NCBI RefSeq assembly: GCF_023544445.1
Contig: NZ_JALPVJ010000025.1
Coordinates: forward strand, 62,001 to 126,000
DNA from: Actinoplanes sp. M2I2
Lineage (GTDB): Bacteria; Actinomycetota; Actinomycetes; Mycobacteriales; Micromonosporaceae
Length of the DNA stretch: 64,000 bases
Direction of reading: 5' to 3'
Shown here: positions 8,351 to 16,142 of the stretch, one piece after another
Numbering within the stretch: position 1 is the first letter of the stretch
How the letters are laid out: each line of letters starts with the position of its first letter
Made by a program: the position numbers and the translations under genes
Notes under the pieces: model-generated
Database searches by the model: none
What the model was told of the DNA's origin: nothing
What the model saw: only the letters and a program-made list of their open reading frames with translations

Positions 8351-9145
8351 TCACCTCTCCCTCCGGGCCCGGCGCTCCAGCCCGCGGACCACCTGCGACA
8401 TCGGCAGGGTGATGACCAGGTAGAGCAGTCCGGCCACGACCAGCGGGGTCGGGTTGACCCGGGTGTTGAGCGTGTCCCCGGCGAACTTGGTCAGCTCGAT
8501 CGTCGACGAGGTGACGCCGAGGACGTAGACCAGGGACGTGTCCTTGGTCAGCAGGATGATCTCGTTGGTCAGCGGCGGGATGACGATGCGGAAGGCCTGC
8601 GGCAGCACGATCGAGACCATCGCCCGCGGGTGCGACATGCCCAGCGTCCGGGCCGCCTCGAGCTGCCCCTTGGGTACGGCCTGGATGCCGGCGCGGATGG
8701 TCTCGGCCATGTACGCCGCCGCGGTCAGGCCGAGCCCGACGGTGACCGAGCCGTAGACGCCGCCCGGGATCTCGCGGTCGGGAAAGGCCAGCGGCACGCC
8801 GTAGCCGACCATGAACAGCACCAGCAGGGCCGGCAGTCCGCGGAACAGCTCGATGTACGCGGTGGCGAACCAGCGGTACGGCAGGATCGTCGACAGCCGC
8901 ATCAGCGCGAGGACGAGCCCGACGGTCAGGCCGAAGGCGAACGCCAGCAGCGTGTAGAGGATCGTGTTGCGCAGGGCGACGGTGATCGCCTCGGGGAACA
9001 TGCTCTCGGCCACGTCGAGCCGGAAGAACGCGTCGGACAGGCGGCCCCAGTCCGCGGCGCTCACGGCGGCCACGATCGCCAGGGCGAACACGATGTAGCC
9101 GGCGACGCGGAGGATCCGTCGCCGCCGGCGGGGAGTCAGTCTCAT
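8351..9145 (-). CDS. Polar amino acid ABC transporter, permease
   Basis: HisM/GlnP-family inner-membrane subunit, 264 aa, with about five transmembrane helices. The permease coupling segment EAARTLGMSHPRAMVSIVLP is diagnostic of the family. The start is placed at ATG 9145, four bases after the stop of the binding-protein gene, rather than at an upstream Met that would overlap that gene. Only one permease is present, so the transporter probably uses a homodimer. The cluster encodes no regulator. Confidence 0.93.
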   Translation of the reverse strand: MRLTPRRRRRILRVAGYIVFALAIVAAVSAADWGRLSDAFFRLDVAESMFPEAITVALRNTILYTLLAFAFGLTVGLVLALMRLSTILPYRWFATAYIELFRGLPALLVLFMVGYGVPLAFPDREIPGGVYGSVTVGLGLTAAAYMAETIRAGIQAVPKGQLEAARTLGMSHPRAMVSIVLPQAFRIVIPPLTNEIILLTKDTSLVYVLGVTSSTIELTKFAGDTLNTRVNPTPLVVAGLLYLVITLPMSQVVRGLERRARRER

Positions 9146-9149
9146 CGGG

Positions 9150-9986
9150 TCAGGCGGCCGGCTTCTCGCCGATCCACTCCGCGTAGACCTTGTCGTACGT
9201 GCCATCGGTGCGCGCCGCCGCGAGGGCGTCGTTGACGGCCTTGAGCAGCTCCGCGTTGCCCTTCTTGACGGCGAAGCCGTACTGCTCGCCGGTGTCGAAG
9301 CCGGCCGCGACGACGACCTTGCCCGGGTTGGCCTTGATGTACTCGTTCCAGACCGGCAGGTCGTTGACGGCGGCCACGACCTGGTTGGTCGCCAGGGCCT
9401 GCTGGAGCGCGGCGAGGTCCTTGTACGAGACGACCTCGATCTTCAGGTTCTTGTCCTTGACCTGCGTGTTGATGTACTCCTCGCCGGTCGTGCCGCCCTG
9501 GACGCCGAGCCGCTTGCCGACGAGCTCGTCGAGCGTCTTGACCTCTTTGCCGGTCGGGGTGGCCAGCGCCTGGGTGGCGTCGAAGTACGGGTCGGAGAAG
9601 TCCAGCACCTTCTTGCGCTCGTCGGTGATGGTCATGCCGGCCGCGGCCACGTCGCACTTGCCGGAGTTGAGGTCGGCGCCGGACTTGATGCCCTCGAAGG
9701 GCGTGTCGACGATCGCCTGGGTCACCTTCAGCCTGGTGGCGACCAGGTCGATCAGGGCGACGTCGAAGCCGACGACCTTGCCGCTGTCGTCCTTCGACTG
9801 GAACGGCGCGTACGGCAGGTGGGTGCAGGTGGTGAGGGTGCCGGCCTTCACCAGGGCCACGCCGCCCTCGGTGGTGCCGCCGGTGTCCTCCTTGGCGCAG
9901 CCGGCCGCGCCGCCGATCGCCAGCATCACGGCAGCGGTCAGCGCAGCCGCCCTACGACCTCGTCCAAGCATGTTCATGCGCGACAT
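9150..9986 (-). CDS. Amino acid ABC transporter, substrate-binding lipoprotein
   Basis: Family 3 solute-binding protein (SBP_bac_3), about 278 aa. An N-terminal lipoprotein signal ends in GGAAGC, with Cys as the lipid anchor. Family features include FEGIKSGADLNSGKCDVAAA and DFSDPYFDATQALA. The start at 9986 is supported by GGTGGA 5 nt upstream; an alternative Met lies at 9977. As first gene of the operon it sets import specificity, but ligand contacts cannot be resolved between Glu, Gln, His and others by eye. Confidence 0.92.
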   Translation of the reverse strand: MSRMNMLGRGRRAAALTAAVMLAIGGAAGCAKEDTGGTTEGGVALVKAGTLTTCTHLPYAPFQSKDDSGKVVGFDVALIDLVATRLKVTQAIVDTPFEGIKSGADLNSGKCDVAAAGMTITDERKKVLDFSDPYFDATQALATPTGKEVKTLDELVGKRLGVQGGTTGEEYINTQVKDKNLKIEVVSYKDLAALQQALATNQVVAAVNDLPVWNEYIKANPGKVVVAAGFDTGEQYGFAVKKGNAELLKAVNDALAAARTDGTYDKVYAEWIGEKPAA

Positions 9987-10217
9987 GCTATTCCACCGCG
10001 GTCTATAGGCTTTGGGCGGATGATCAGCCGGCCGCCGCATGCCGACGGCGCACCCTGGGCGCATCTGACTTTCGGCCGATGTCGGACCTCGGCCACAAGA
10101 AGGGTTTTGTCGCGGATTCGTGCCAACGCTCATCGATTTCACAGGAAACTGACATTGTCCGATTTGGATGTCCGGTAGCGGCTGCCCCACCGACAGCCGC
10201 CCGACCGGAAGGACCCC

Positions 10218-11798
10218 ATGACCGATCCGTTGAAGAAGCGCCGCCGCCGATCACGGCTGATGACCTACGGCGCCGTGGCCGCGTCGCTGGCGCTGACCGC
10301 CGCGGGCGTGGGAGTGGCCCAGGCCGCGGCCACCCCTCCCCCGCTGTCGTTCGTCGCCGCCACCGGGCAGGTGACCGCCGAGCGGTACGACTACGACGGC
10401 GAGATCTACTTGTCCTTCGATCTGGGCCTGCACGTGGTGGCCGGCAAGGACCCGCTCGAGATCTGGGTCAAGCGCGCCGGGTACGACAAGCCGATCGTGG
10501 CCGAGCGCCTGGTCGTGCAGAACGGCAAGAAGAAGAAGGTCGCGCTGCCGGCCGGCCTGATCAGTGACTTCACCGGCCTCAAGGACTTCACCACCATCTC
10601 CATCGCCGACGAGGCCGGGAAGGTGGTCACCGAGTACAAGACCCCGTTCTGCGGCAACTCGTACTCCTCGGCGCGGACCCGGCCCGACGCCCCGGCCACC
10701 AACCCGTACCCGACGTCGTGCGGTGGCTACAACCCGTTCACGCTCGGCGCGGTCTGGGGTGTGCAGGCCGGCTGGGACTCCGCGGTCCCCGACCAGCCCG
10801 AGTACGACGAGGCGAAGCCCTTCATCCTGCCGGTCGGCAAGTACACCGCCACCGCCACGGTCAACCCCGTCTACCGCGACCTGCTCGGCATCCCGAAGGA
10901 CCAGGGCAGCGCCAAGGTCACGGTCGACGTGGTGGACGCCGAGACCGACAAGGCCGGCCTGGCCCGGGTGAAGGCGGCCGACGCCGGTCCGGCGGCCACG
11001 ACCGACGAGCACTCGATCCACACGGCCGAGGGCGACGCCAAGCGCCAGGTCTCCGCGTACGTGCCGGAGCTGCGCGCGCCGGCGAAGCGGCCCACCCCGC
11101 TCAAGGCCGCCCCGTCCGGCGGTCCGCGACCGGACCTGCGCTCGCTGCCGGCGTGGGAGATCGCGCTGTCCGAGGAGGACGGCAAGACGTACGTGAACTT
11201 CGGCGCGACCGTGTGGAACGCCGGCACGTCGCCGCTGCTGGTCGACGGCTTCCGCCGCACCGGCACCGAGCTGATGGACGCGTACCAGTACTACTTCGAC
11301 GCCAAGGGCAACCAGGTCGGCAGCCGGCCGGCCGGCACGATGGAGTGGGACGCCCGCGAGGGTCACAAGCACTGGCACTTCACCGACTTCGCGCAGTACA
11401 ACCTGCTCGACTCGACCCAGAAGCTCTCGGTGCGCAGCGGCAAGGAGGCGTTCTGCCTGGCCAACACCGACGCGGTCGACTTCACCATCCCGAACGCGAA
11501 GTGGCAGCCGGAGAACACCGACCTGTCCACCTCGTGCGGCGCGAACACCGTGATCGCGGTGCGTGAGGTGCTCGACATCGGCAACGGCGACACCTACAGC
11601 CAGTACCGGCCGGGTCAGTCGTTCGAGATCACCGACCTGCCCAACGGCACCTACTACATCCAGGTGCTGGCCAACCCCGAGAAGAAGCTGGCCGAGCTGG
11701 ACACCACCAACAACTCGGCGCTGCGCCAGATCATCCTCGGCGGCACGCCCGACGCCCGTACCCTGACCGTTCCGCCGGTCCACGGCATCAAGGGCTGA
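10218..11798 (+). CDS. Secreted lysyl-oxidase-like protein
   Basis: 526 aa with a twin-arginine-rich start (KKRRRRSRLM) and signal peptide ending near AQAAA (about residue 38). The N-terminal half has no recognised domain. The C-terminal third matches the lysyl oxidase fold: GHKHWHFTDF near residue 382 is the copper-histidine motif, and the ANPEKKLAELDTTNN segment matches the family block before the last strand. The Lys and Tyr that build the lysine tyrosylquinone in animal lysyl oxidase do not align (ITDLPNGTYY replaces the TDVKPGNY type block, and the tail is short), so classical quinone chemistry is doubtful. Extracellular copper binding or oxidation is the likely role. A strong hairpin follows. 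Confidence 0.8.
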   Translation: MTDPLKKRRRRSRLMTYGAVAASLALTAAGVGVAQAAATPPPLSFVAATGQVTAERYDYDGEIYLSFDLGLHVVAGKDPLEIWVKRAGYDKPIVAERLVVQNGKKKKVALPAGLISDFTGLKDFTTISIADEAGKVVTEYKTPFCGNSYSSARTRPDAPATNPYPTSCGGYNPFTLGAVWGVQAGWDSAVPDQPEYDEAKPFILPVGKYTATATVNPVYRDLLGIPKDQGSAKVTVDVVDAETDKAGLARVKAADAGPAATTDEHSIHTAEGDAKRQVSAYVPELRAPAKRPTPLKAAPSGGPRPDLRSLPAWEIALSEEDGKTYVNFGATVWNAGTSPLLVDGFRRTGTELMDAYQYYFDAKGNQVGSRPAGTMEWDAREGHKHWHFTDFAQYNLLDSTQKLSVRSGKEAFCLANTDAVDFTIPNAKWQPENTDLSTSCGANTVIAVREVLDIGNGDTYSQYRPGQSFEITDLPNGTYYIQVLANPEKKLAELDTTNNSALRQIILGGTPDARTLTVPPVHGIKG

Positions 11799-11808
11799 CC
11801 CACGCCGG

Positions 11809-11840
11809 CGCCCCGGTTCCCCCACGCGGGGACCGGGGCG
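11809..11840. terminator. Terminator hairpin after the lysyl-oxidase-like gene
   Basis: CGCCCCGGT plus CCCC (11809-11822) pairs with GGGGACCGGGGCG (11828-11840) with one bulged T. It lies in the 58-base gap between convergent genes, so it may stop both. Confidence 0.7.
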
Positions 11841-11856
11841 TTCCGCTCGGGTGATG

Positions 11857-13338
11857 TCAAGCGAGCGGGGGCCGGACGAAGAACGAGCCGTCGGCCCGGG
11901 TGTCGCTGCCGTCGAACTGGTCGATCCACAGCTCGTCGCCCACACGACGCAGGAAGAACGTCCGGTAGTTGAAGGACTCGAGCGAGACACTGCCGGCCAC
12001 GAAGCCGGCCCGGCCGCAGAACGTCGCGTCCCGGCGGAACAGCACGGTGCCCTCCTCGGGGCTGAGCCGCAGCCGGAACGACGAATGGCGCAGATATCGG
12101 CCGTCGGGGCCCCGCAACGACACGCAGGCCGGGTCGGCGAGACCCGCGACCGCCCGCAGCGTGGCCTGCTGCCGGTCGGCGGGGGCGCTCGACGGCCCGA
12201 CGGCGGCCAGCACCCCTTGGTCGCCGGCCACGGTCACGTACGACCCCGCAAGACCGGCCGACTCCAGCGACACCGGTCCGATCACCGGCGGCCGGGCCGA
12301 CGAGCCCGGCAACGGCACCACCGGGCCCGGGCGGGGCACCACGGCGACCGCCGGGACGGGCTGCGGGGCGGTGGCCCATCCCGTCGCCGGCACGGTGACC
12401 CCCACGGCCAGGAACCCGGCCCCCACCACGGCCGCCAGCGGATGGGCGGTGGCTGCGTGCACCGCGCCGCTCGCCCACTTCGAGACGCCGGACACCGTCG
12501 CCGCGGGCGAGGCCATCACCGCCGCGCCACCGCCCGCGGTCTTGGCCAGAACGGCCGCGGCGAGGGCGATCGGCACGGGCAGCAGCGCCAGGGTGGGCAG
12601 CAGCCGGTCGGCCGGCACGAGCTCGCCGGCCGCGCGGGCGCAGACCGGGCACGAACGGACGTGACGGCCGATCCGTTTGCGCCAGTACGGGCTCGGCGCC
12701 CCGTCCCAGTCGGCCACGACGTCACCGAGCACGTCGCATCCGGGCAGCGCCTCCAGCGCGGCCACGATGGCCCGGCTGAGCTCGAGCTGCTCGCGGGACC
12801 GCTGGATCCGTACGCCCGCGTGTGCCACCCCGACCCCCAGCGCGGCGGCGACCTCGGCGCGGGTCAGCTCGCCGATCAGTTCGAGCCACCACAGCGAGAA
12901 GGCCGTGCGCTCGTCCGGGCCCATCCACCGCGCGGCCTGCCGCACCTGACGCCGCTGCTGGGTCAGGGCCGCCCGCAGCAACGCGGGCCCCTCCACCTCG
13001 GCGCCGGCATCCGGCCGGCCGGCCGCCTCGGTCAGCGGCGCCGACCGCCGGGCGGCCAGGCTCGCCCGGGCCCGATGGGTGCCGATCTGATGGACGGCGA
13101 CGGTCGTCAGCCACGCCCGGAAGCTGCCCGGTGAGCGCAGATCCCCGAGCTGCCGCAGGGCCCGCACCATGACGTCCTGCACCACGTCGTCGACCTCGGC
13201 CTCGTCGTGCAGCACCTGCCGGACGAGGTGGTAGACCATGGGCAGGTGACGGCGGGCGAGCTCGTCCCGGGCGTCCCGGTCACCGGCCCGGGCCGCCCGG
13301 ACCACGGCGTCGTCGTCGGCCTGACCGGGTCGAACCAT
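11857..13338 (-). CDS. ECF sigma factor fused to Zn-finger, membrane region and AbfB (CBM42) domain, copy 2
   Basis: 493 aa. Residues about 8-90 are sigma region 2 (EVDDVVQDVMVRA), 120-195 region 4 (LTRAEVAAALGVGVAHAGVR). Then comes a zinc anti-sigma-like signature C201-x24-H226-x3-C230-x2-C233, hydrophobic stretches at about 246-266 and 299-318, a Pro-rich linker and, from about 350, an AbfB arabinofuranose-binding domain (SLRGPDGRYLRHSSFRL; SLESFNYRTFFLRR). The layout suggests a membrane-held one-protein sensor in which sugar binding frees or activates the sigma part; whether the AbfB domain ends outside depends on one versus two membrane crossings. ATG at 13338 with TGAGGA upstream. It follows its paralogue by 95 bases and has an operator-like palindrome at 13366-13377. 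Confidence 0.88.
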   Translation of the reverse strand: MVRPGQADDDAVVRAARAGDRDARDELARRHLPMVYHLVRQVLHDEAEVDDVVQDVMVRALRQLGDLRSPGSFRAWLTTVAVHQIGTHRARASLAARRSAPLTEAAGRPDAGAEVEGPALLRAALTQQRRQVRQAARWMGPDERTAFSLWWLELIGELTRAEVAAALGVGVAHAGVRIQRSREQLELSRAIVAALEALPGCDVLGDVVADWDGAPSPYWRKRIGRHVRSCPVCARAAGELVPADRLLPTLALLPVPIALAAAVLAKTAGGGAAVMASPAATVSGVSKWASGAVHAATAHPLAAVVGAGFLAVGVTVPATGWATAPQPVPAVAVVPRPGPVVPLPGSSARPPVIGPVSLESAGLAGSYVTVAGDQGVLAAVGPSSAPADRQQATLRAVAGLADPACVSLRGPDGRYLRHSSFRLRLSPEEGTVLFRRDATFCGRAGFVAGSVSLESFNYRTFFLRRVGDELWIDQFDGSDTRADGSFFVRPPLA

Positions 13339-13365
13339 CAGCTGTCCTCAATCCGATGGACGGTG

Positions 13366-13377
13366 GTGAACGCTCAC
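13366..13377 (-). promoter_or_regulatory. LacI-type operator-like palindrome (site C) before a sigma-AbfB gene
   Basis: GTGAACGCTCAC, palindromic except one base pair, with a central CG typical of LacI-family operators. It lies 27 bases upstream of the ATG at 13338. The 14-mer around it matches the sites at 15796 and 25895 at 12/14 or better. Confidence 0.5.
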
Positions 13378-13433
13378 ACAGCCTGCGTCCGGATGGTAGG
13401 AGGGCCCGACCCCGGATTCAAGCGGCGCCGGGA

Positions 13434-14993
13434 CTACTCCTCGTGGAGGGTGAAGGTGGCGGAGCGCAGGAACGCCGCGTCGGTCTGCTGGGGATCGAGC
13501 CGCAACTGCCCGTCGACGACCCGTACGAGCCGGTCGGGGTAGTTGAACGACGCGAGCCGCACCGTGCCGGGGCCGGGTCCGGGCCGCGGACAGAAGGTCG
13601 AGTCCATCCGGAACAGCTCCCGGTCCTCCTCGGGGCTCAGCATGATGCGGAAGGAGGCGTGCCGGAACCAGCGGCCGTCGCCGGCGCGCAGCGAGACGCA
13701 TTGCGCATCGGTGACTCCCGGGATCGCGTTCAGCACGACACCGGGGACACCCGTCGCCGTGACGAGGAAGTTCCCGTCGAGCGCCACGACGGCGCCCGGT
13801 GACCCGGCCGGTCGCAGCACCACCCGCCCCGGCGGCACGAGCCGGGCGGCGCCGGGGCCGGCCGGGGCACTCGGCCGCGGCGTCGCCGAGGCGGTGGACG
13901 ACGGGGGACGCGGCGAGGCCGGTCGGCCGGCGCCGCCGGAGGCCGAGGCCGACGGGGCCGCCGTGGGGGCCGGGCGCGACGGCGGCGGGGCATCGTCCGG
14001 CCGGGCCAGGTAGACACCGCCGGAGACGGCGGCCCCGATGAGCACGGCCGTCACCACCTTGGCGCCGAACACTGTCCCGGCGCCGGTGGCCCCCGCCGTG
14101 GCGACCGCGCCGAGCACTCCGGACGCCCCGGCGGCGGCCGACAGGGGAATCGCCGCGGCCGCCGGCAGGGGGATCGCCGCCGCGCCGACCACCAGCCGTT
14201 CGAGCGGGAAGAAGCCGGTCGGCGCCGCACCACACACCGGGCAGTCGCGCACGTGGCGGGCGAAGCGCTTGCGCCACCGGGGACTGGGCGTGCCGTCCCA
14301 GCCCTCGGCCACCTCGTCGAGTCCGGGACACCGGGGTTCGGCCTGCAGCGCGGCCACCAGGCACCGGCTGAGCTCGAGCTGCTGACGCATCCGCTGGAGC
14401 CGGACCCGGGCGTGCGCCGGCGAGAGACCCAGCGTCCGCACCAGCTCGGCCCGGGTGATCTCACCCGCCACCTCGCGCCACCACAGCGCCGCCAGCTCCT
14501 GGTCGTCGGGATCGAGCCAGCGGGTGGCCTCGGCCACCTGGCGCCGCTGGGCCGACAGCCCCAGCCGCAGCAGCGTGACGTCGGCGAAGTCGGCCGCCGG
14601 GTCGGCCAGCCGGGCGGCGTCGTCCAGCGGGGCCGAGCGTTCGCGCTCCTGCTGCCACGCGCGCAGCCGGGTGCTGACCTGGTGCATCGCGATCGCGACG
14701 AGCCAGGACCGGAAGCTGGCCGGGGTCCGCAGGGTCGGCAGATCACGGTGCGCCCGCAGGACCGTCTCCTGCACGACGTCGTCCACGTCGGCGTGCCCGT
14801 CCAGGGCCCGGCCGACGATGCGATAGAGCAACGGCAGGTACGCGGCGATCAGCGCCTCCGCGGCCGGGCGGTCGCCGTTGCGGGCGGCGACGACCAGCGC
14901 GCTCAGCTCCGCCGCGTTTTCTGTTACGGCGCCGGGGCCGGTGCCGCCTCCTACCTGGGCGTGGCGTCCTGCCGCCCTGTCGCCTGCCGCCAC
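13434..14993 (-). CDS. ECF sigma factor fused to Zn-finger, membrane region and AbfB (CBM42) domain, copy 1
   Basis: About 519 aa, tandem paralogue of the downstream gene with the same order: sigma region 2 (DVDDVVQETVLRAH), region 4 (ITRAELVRTLGLSPAHARVR), Cys/His signature C222-x24-H247-x3-C251-x2-C254 with identical spacing, Ala-rich hydrophobic region and a clearer membrane helix at about 311-330. A long Pro/Ser/Thr/Ala linker (about 335-385) follows and then AbfB (SLRAGDGRWFRHASFRI; RLASFNYPDRLVRVV). Linkers of this kind are typical outside the membrane, which favours an extracellular sugar sensor. GTG at 14993 is preferred because AGGGGAGG lies just upstream; in-frame ATGs exist at 15071 and 15053. 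A GAAACGTTTC palindrome lies 149 bases upstream. Confidence 0.87.
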   Translation of the reverse strand: MAAGDRAAGRHAQVGGGTGPGAVTENAAELSALVVAARNGDRPAAEALIAAYLPLLYRIVGRALDGHADVDDVVQETVLRAHRDLPTLRTPASFRSWLVAIAMHQVSTRLRAWQQERERSAPLDDAARLADPAADFADVTLLRLGLSAQRRQVAEATRWLDPDDQELAALWWREVAGEITRAELVRTLGLSPAHARVRLQRMRQQLELSRCLVAALQAEPRCPGLDEVAEGWDGTPSPRWRKRFARHVRDCPVCGAAPTGFFPLERLVVGAAAIPLPAAAAIPLSAAAGASGVLGAVATAGATGAGTVFGAKVVTAVLIGAAVSGGVYLARPDDAPPPSRPAPTAAPSASASGGAGRPASPRPPSSTASATPRPSAPAGPGAARLVPPGRVVLRPAGSPGAVVALDGNFLVTATGVPGVVLNAIPGVTDAQCVSLRAGDGRWFRHASFRIMLSPEEDRELFRMDSTFCPRPGPGPGTVRLASFNYPDRLVRVVDGQLRLDPQQTDAAFLRSATFTLHEE

Positions 14994-15141
14994 GGCCCCT
15001 CCCCTCACCGGTTTTCCACCGCTCGATGCCGCACCGATGATATCGACAACCATCGCGGATCGGTCGCGCATTCAGCCCTCGACGGGAATCGACACATCTC
15101 CCTGTTCAACCGGGGCGTGTGGTCGCATTCCTTTAAGACGC

Positions 15142-15151
15142 GAAACGTTTC
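15142..15151. promoter_or_regulatory. Perfect palindrome GAAACGTTTC
   Basis: A 10-bp perfect palindrome with central CG in the large intergenic region, 148 bases upstream of the GTG of the first sigma-AbfB gene and about 1 kb from the xylanase start. It is a candidate operator for a LacI-type or other dimeric regulator; no second copy was found. Confidence 0.35.
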
Positions 15152-15263
15152 TTCTCTCGTTCGCTCGTGCGTAATCCGTGGAGTGAACAGTCTCTGCCAC
15201 CCCACGTGCCGGAAAGTCGGACGGTGCTTCTCAGGGTGTCCGATCGGTAAAGCACACAGCCTC

Positions 15264-15486
15264 GATCCGCCACTCATCACAACCTTGATCCGCCGCTCCT
15301 CACAGCTGGGACCGGCGCTCCCCAAAGCCGGACCGGCACTCCCCGCAACTCCGGGCCGGCTTTGCGAAGTCGTCGGGCCGTCTTCGGAAGTTGTCCGGAC
15401 CGGCACTCCCGAGCGCTGCCCGAACGGCCCCCAAAGGACCCGGCACTCCCCAGAGCTGTCCAGCCCGGCACTGCCTAGAGCTGTCC
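15264..15486. repeat. Degenerate tandem repeat, about nine units of 21-25 bp (one longer)
   Basis: Units begin with GATCCGCC, GACCGGC, GGCCGGC or GCCCGGC, and most continue as CACTCCCC followed by an AGCTG-like end. The phase drifts (units 21-25 bp, one of about 39 bp) and divergence is high. No coding frame, inverted end or constant spacer is seen, so it is neither CRISPR nor an insertion sequence. It fills the gap between the sigma-AbfB gene and the xylanase. Confidence 0.6.
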
Positions 15487-15581
15487 ATGCCGCGCCGGAG
15501 TCTGACCCACGATGGCAGGCTCCGGCAGCTGAAGATTGGCCGCGCCCGCGGTATGCGCTTCGCGCACACCATGATCGGGGC

Positions 15582-15740
15582 TCACCCCGGCCCGTCGAGC
15601 CTGGGATGGCGGAGGCGCCGGCTCGGTGTCCGCCGGCGTGGACGACGATCCGGCGGTCCCGGACATGGTTGCCGCACGGCGTTGAGCAAGGCGGCGGCCG
15701 CGACGCCCTCCAGCCGGCCGATCACGATGCGAAAACCCAT
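15582..15740 (-). CDS. Possible 52-aa small protein (doubtful)
   Basis: A short reading frame beginning MGFRIVIGRLEGVAAAALLN and ending in an Arg/Pro-rich tail. Support is a strong GGTGGAGGGGG ribosome site before the ATG and an operator-like site 55 bases upstream. The second half looks out of frame: a neighbouring frame continues with a Ser/Thr/Pro-rich stretch, so it may be a broken gene or chance. No family recognised. Confidence 0.22.
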   Translation of the reverse strand: MGFRIVIGRLEGVAAAALLNAVRQPCPGPPDRRPRRRTPSRRLRHPRLDGPG

Positions 15741-15795
15741 CGAAGCTGCCCCCTCCACCAGAACGCCACTGCCGACGACCGGCGTGACCGACTGC

Positions 15796-15809
15796 TGTGA
15801 ACGCTAACA
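15796..15809 (-). promoter_or_regulatory. LacI-type operator-like palindrome (site A)
   Basis: TGTGAACGCTAACA fits TGT-n-A-n-CG-n-T-n-ACA, the pattern of many LacI-family operators. It matches site B at 25895-25908 and site C around 13366 at 12 of 14 positions each. It lies 334 bases before the xylanase start and 55 bases before a possible small gene on the minus strand. Confidence 0.5.
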
Positions 15810-16045
15810 AAGAATCGCATGAATGGGCGAGATTCGACAGTCGCAGACCGGTGGGGGTGCCCGCAAGGTCACGAGAACTATTCAGGTCTCTCCGTGGCGG
15901 ATGCGGCCTCGCGACCAATCAGGCCCACCGTACGTAACACTTTTTCACTACCCGATTTTCTTCGGCTCGGACGTCTTTTGCTCCGCTCACCACGACCGCG
16001 AAACTGTTACGCCGACCGTCGCCGATATGCCCCGGCCGATACGCC

Positions 16046-16074
16046 TTGAGTCGCCGGAAACATCCTGGCAATAT
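16046..16074 (+). promoter_or_regulatory. Predicted promoter of the xylanase gene
   Basis: TTGAGT (16046-16051) and CAATAT (16069-16074) with a 17-bp spacer give a plausible vegetative -35/-10 pair 69 bases before the ATG. The operator at 16087-16100 falls at about +6 to +20 relative to it, a classic roadblock position. Confidence 0.5.
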
Positions 16075-16086
16075 GCGTCATTGAGC

Positions 16087-16100
16087 TGGGAGCGCTCCCA
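16087..16100 (+). promoter_or_regulatory. CebR-type operator TGGGAGCGCTCCCA
   Basis: A perfect 14-bp palindrome identical to the known binding sequence of the LacI-family repressor CebR, which controls cellulose and cello-oligosaccharide genes in Streptomyces. It lies 43 bases before the xylanase ATG, between the predicted promoter and the gene. Repression lifted by cello- or xylo-oligosaccharides is the expected behaviour; no CebR gene is in the window. Confidence 0.8.
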
Positions 16101-16142
16101 TTCGTACCCCCGCTCGGCCCCCGCAGAAAGGCACATCCCCTG

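Noticed and set aside
15264..15486. Possible CRISPR array
   Set aside because: Units vary in length and sequence, have no constant repeat or spacers, and no cas gene is present.
15475..15918. A 147-codon minus-strand frame in the large intergenic region
   Set aside because: No ribosome site or family; it overlaps the tandem repeat and an operator-like site, and its amino acid pattern is erratic.
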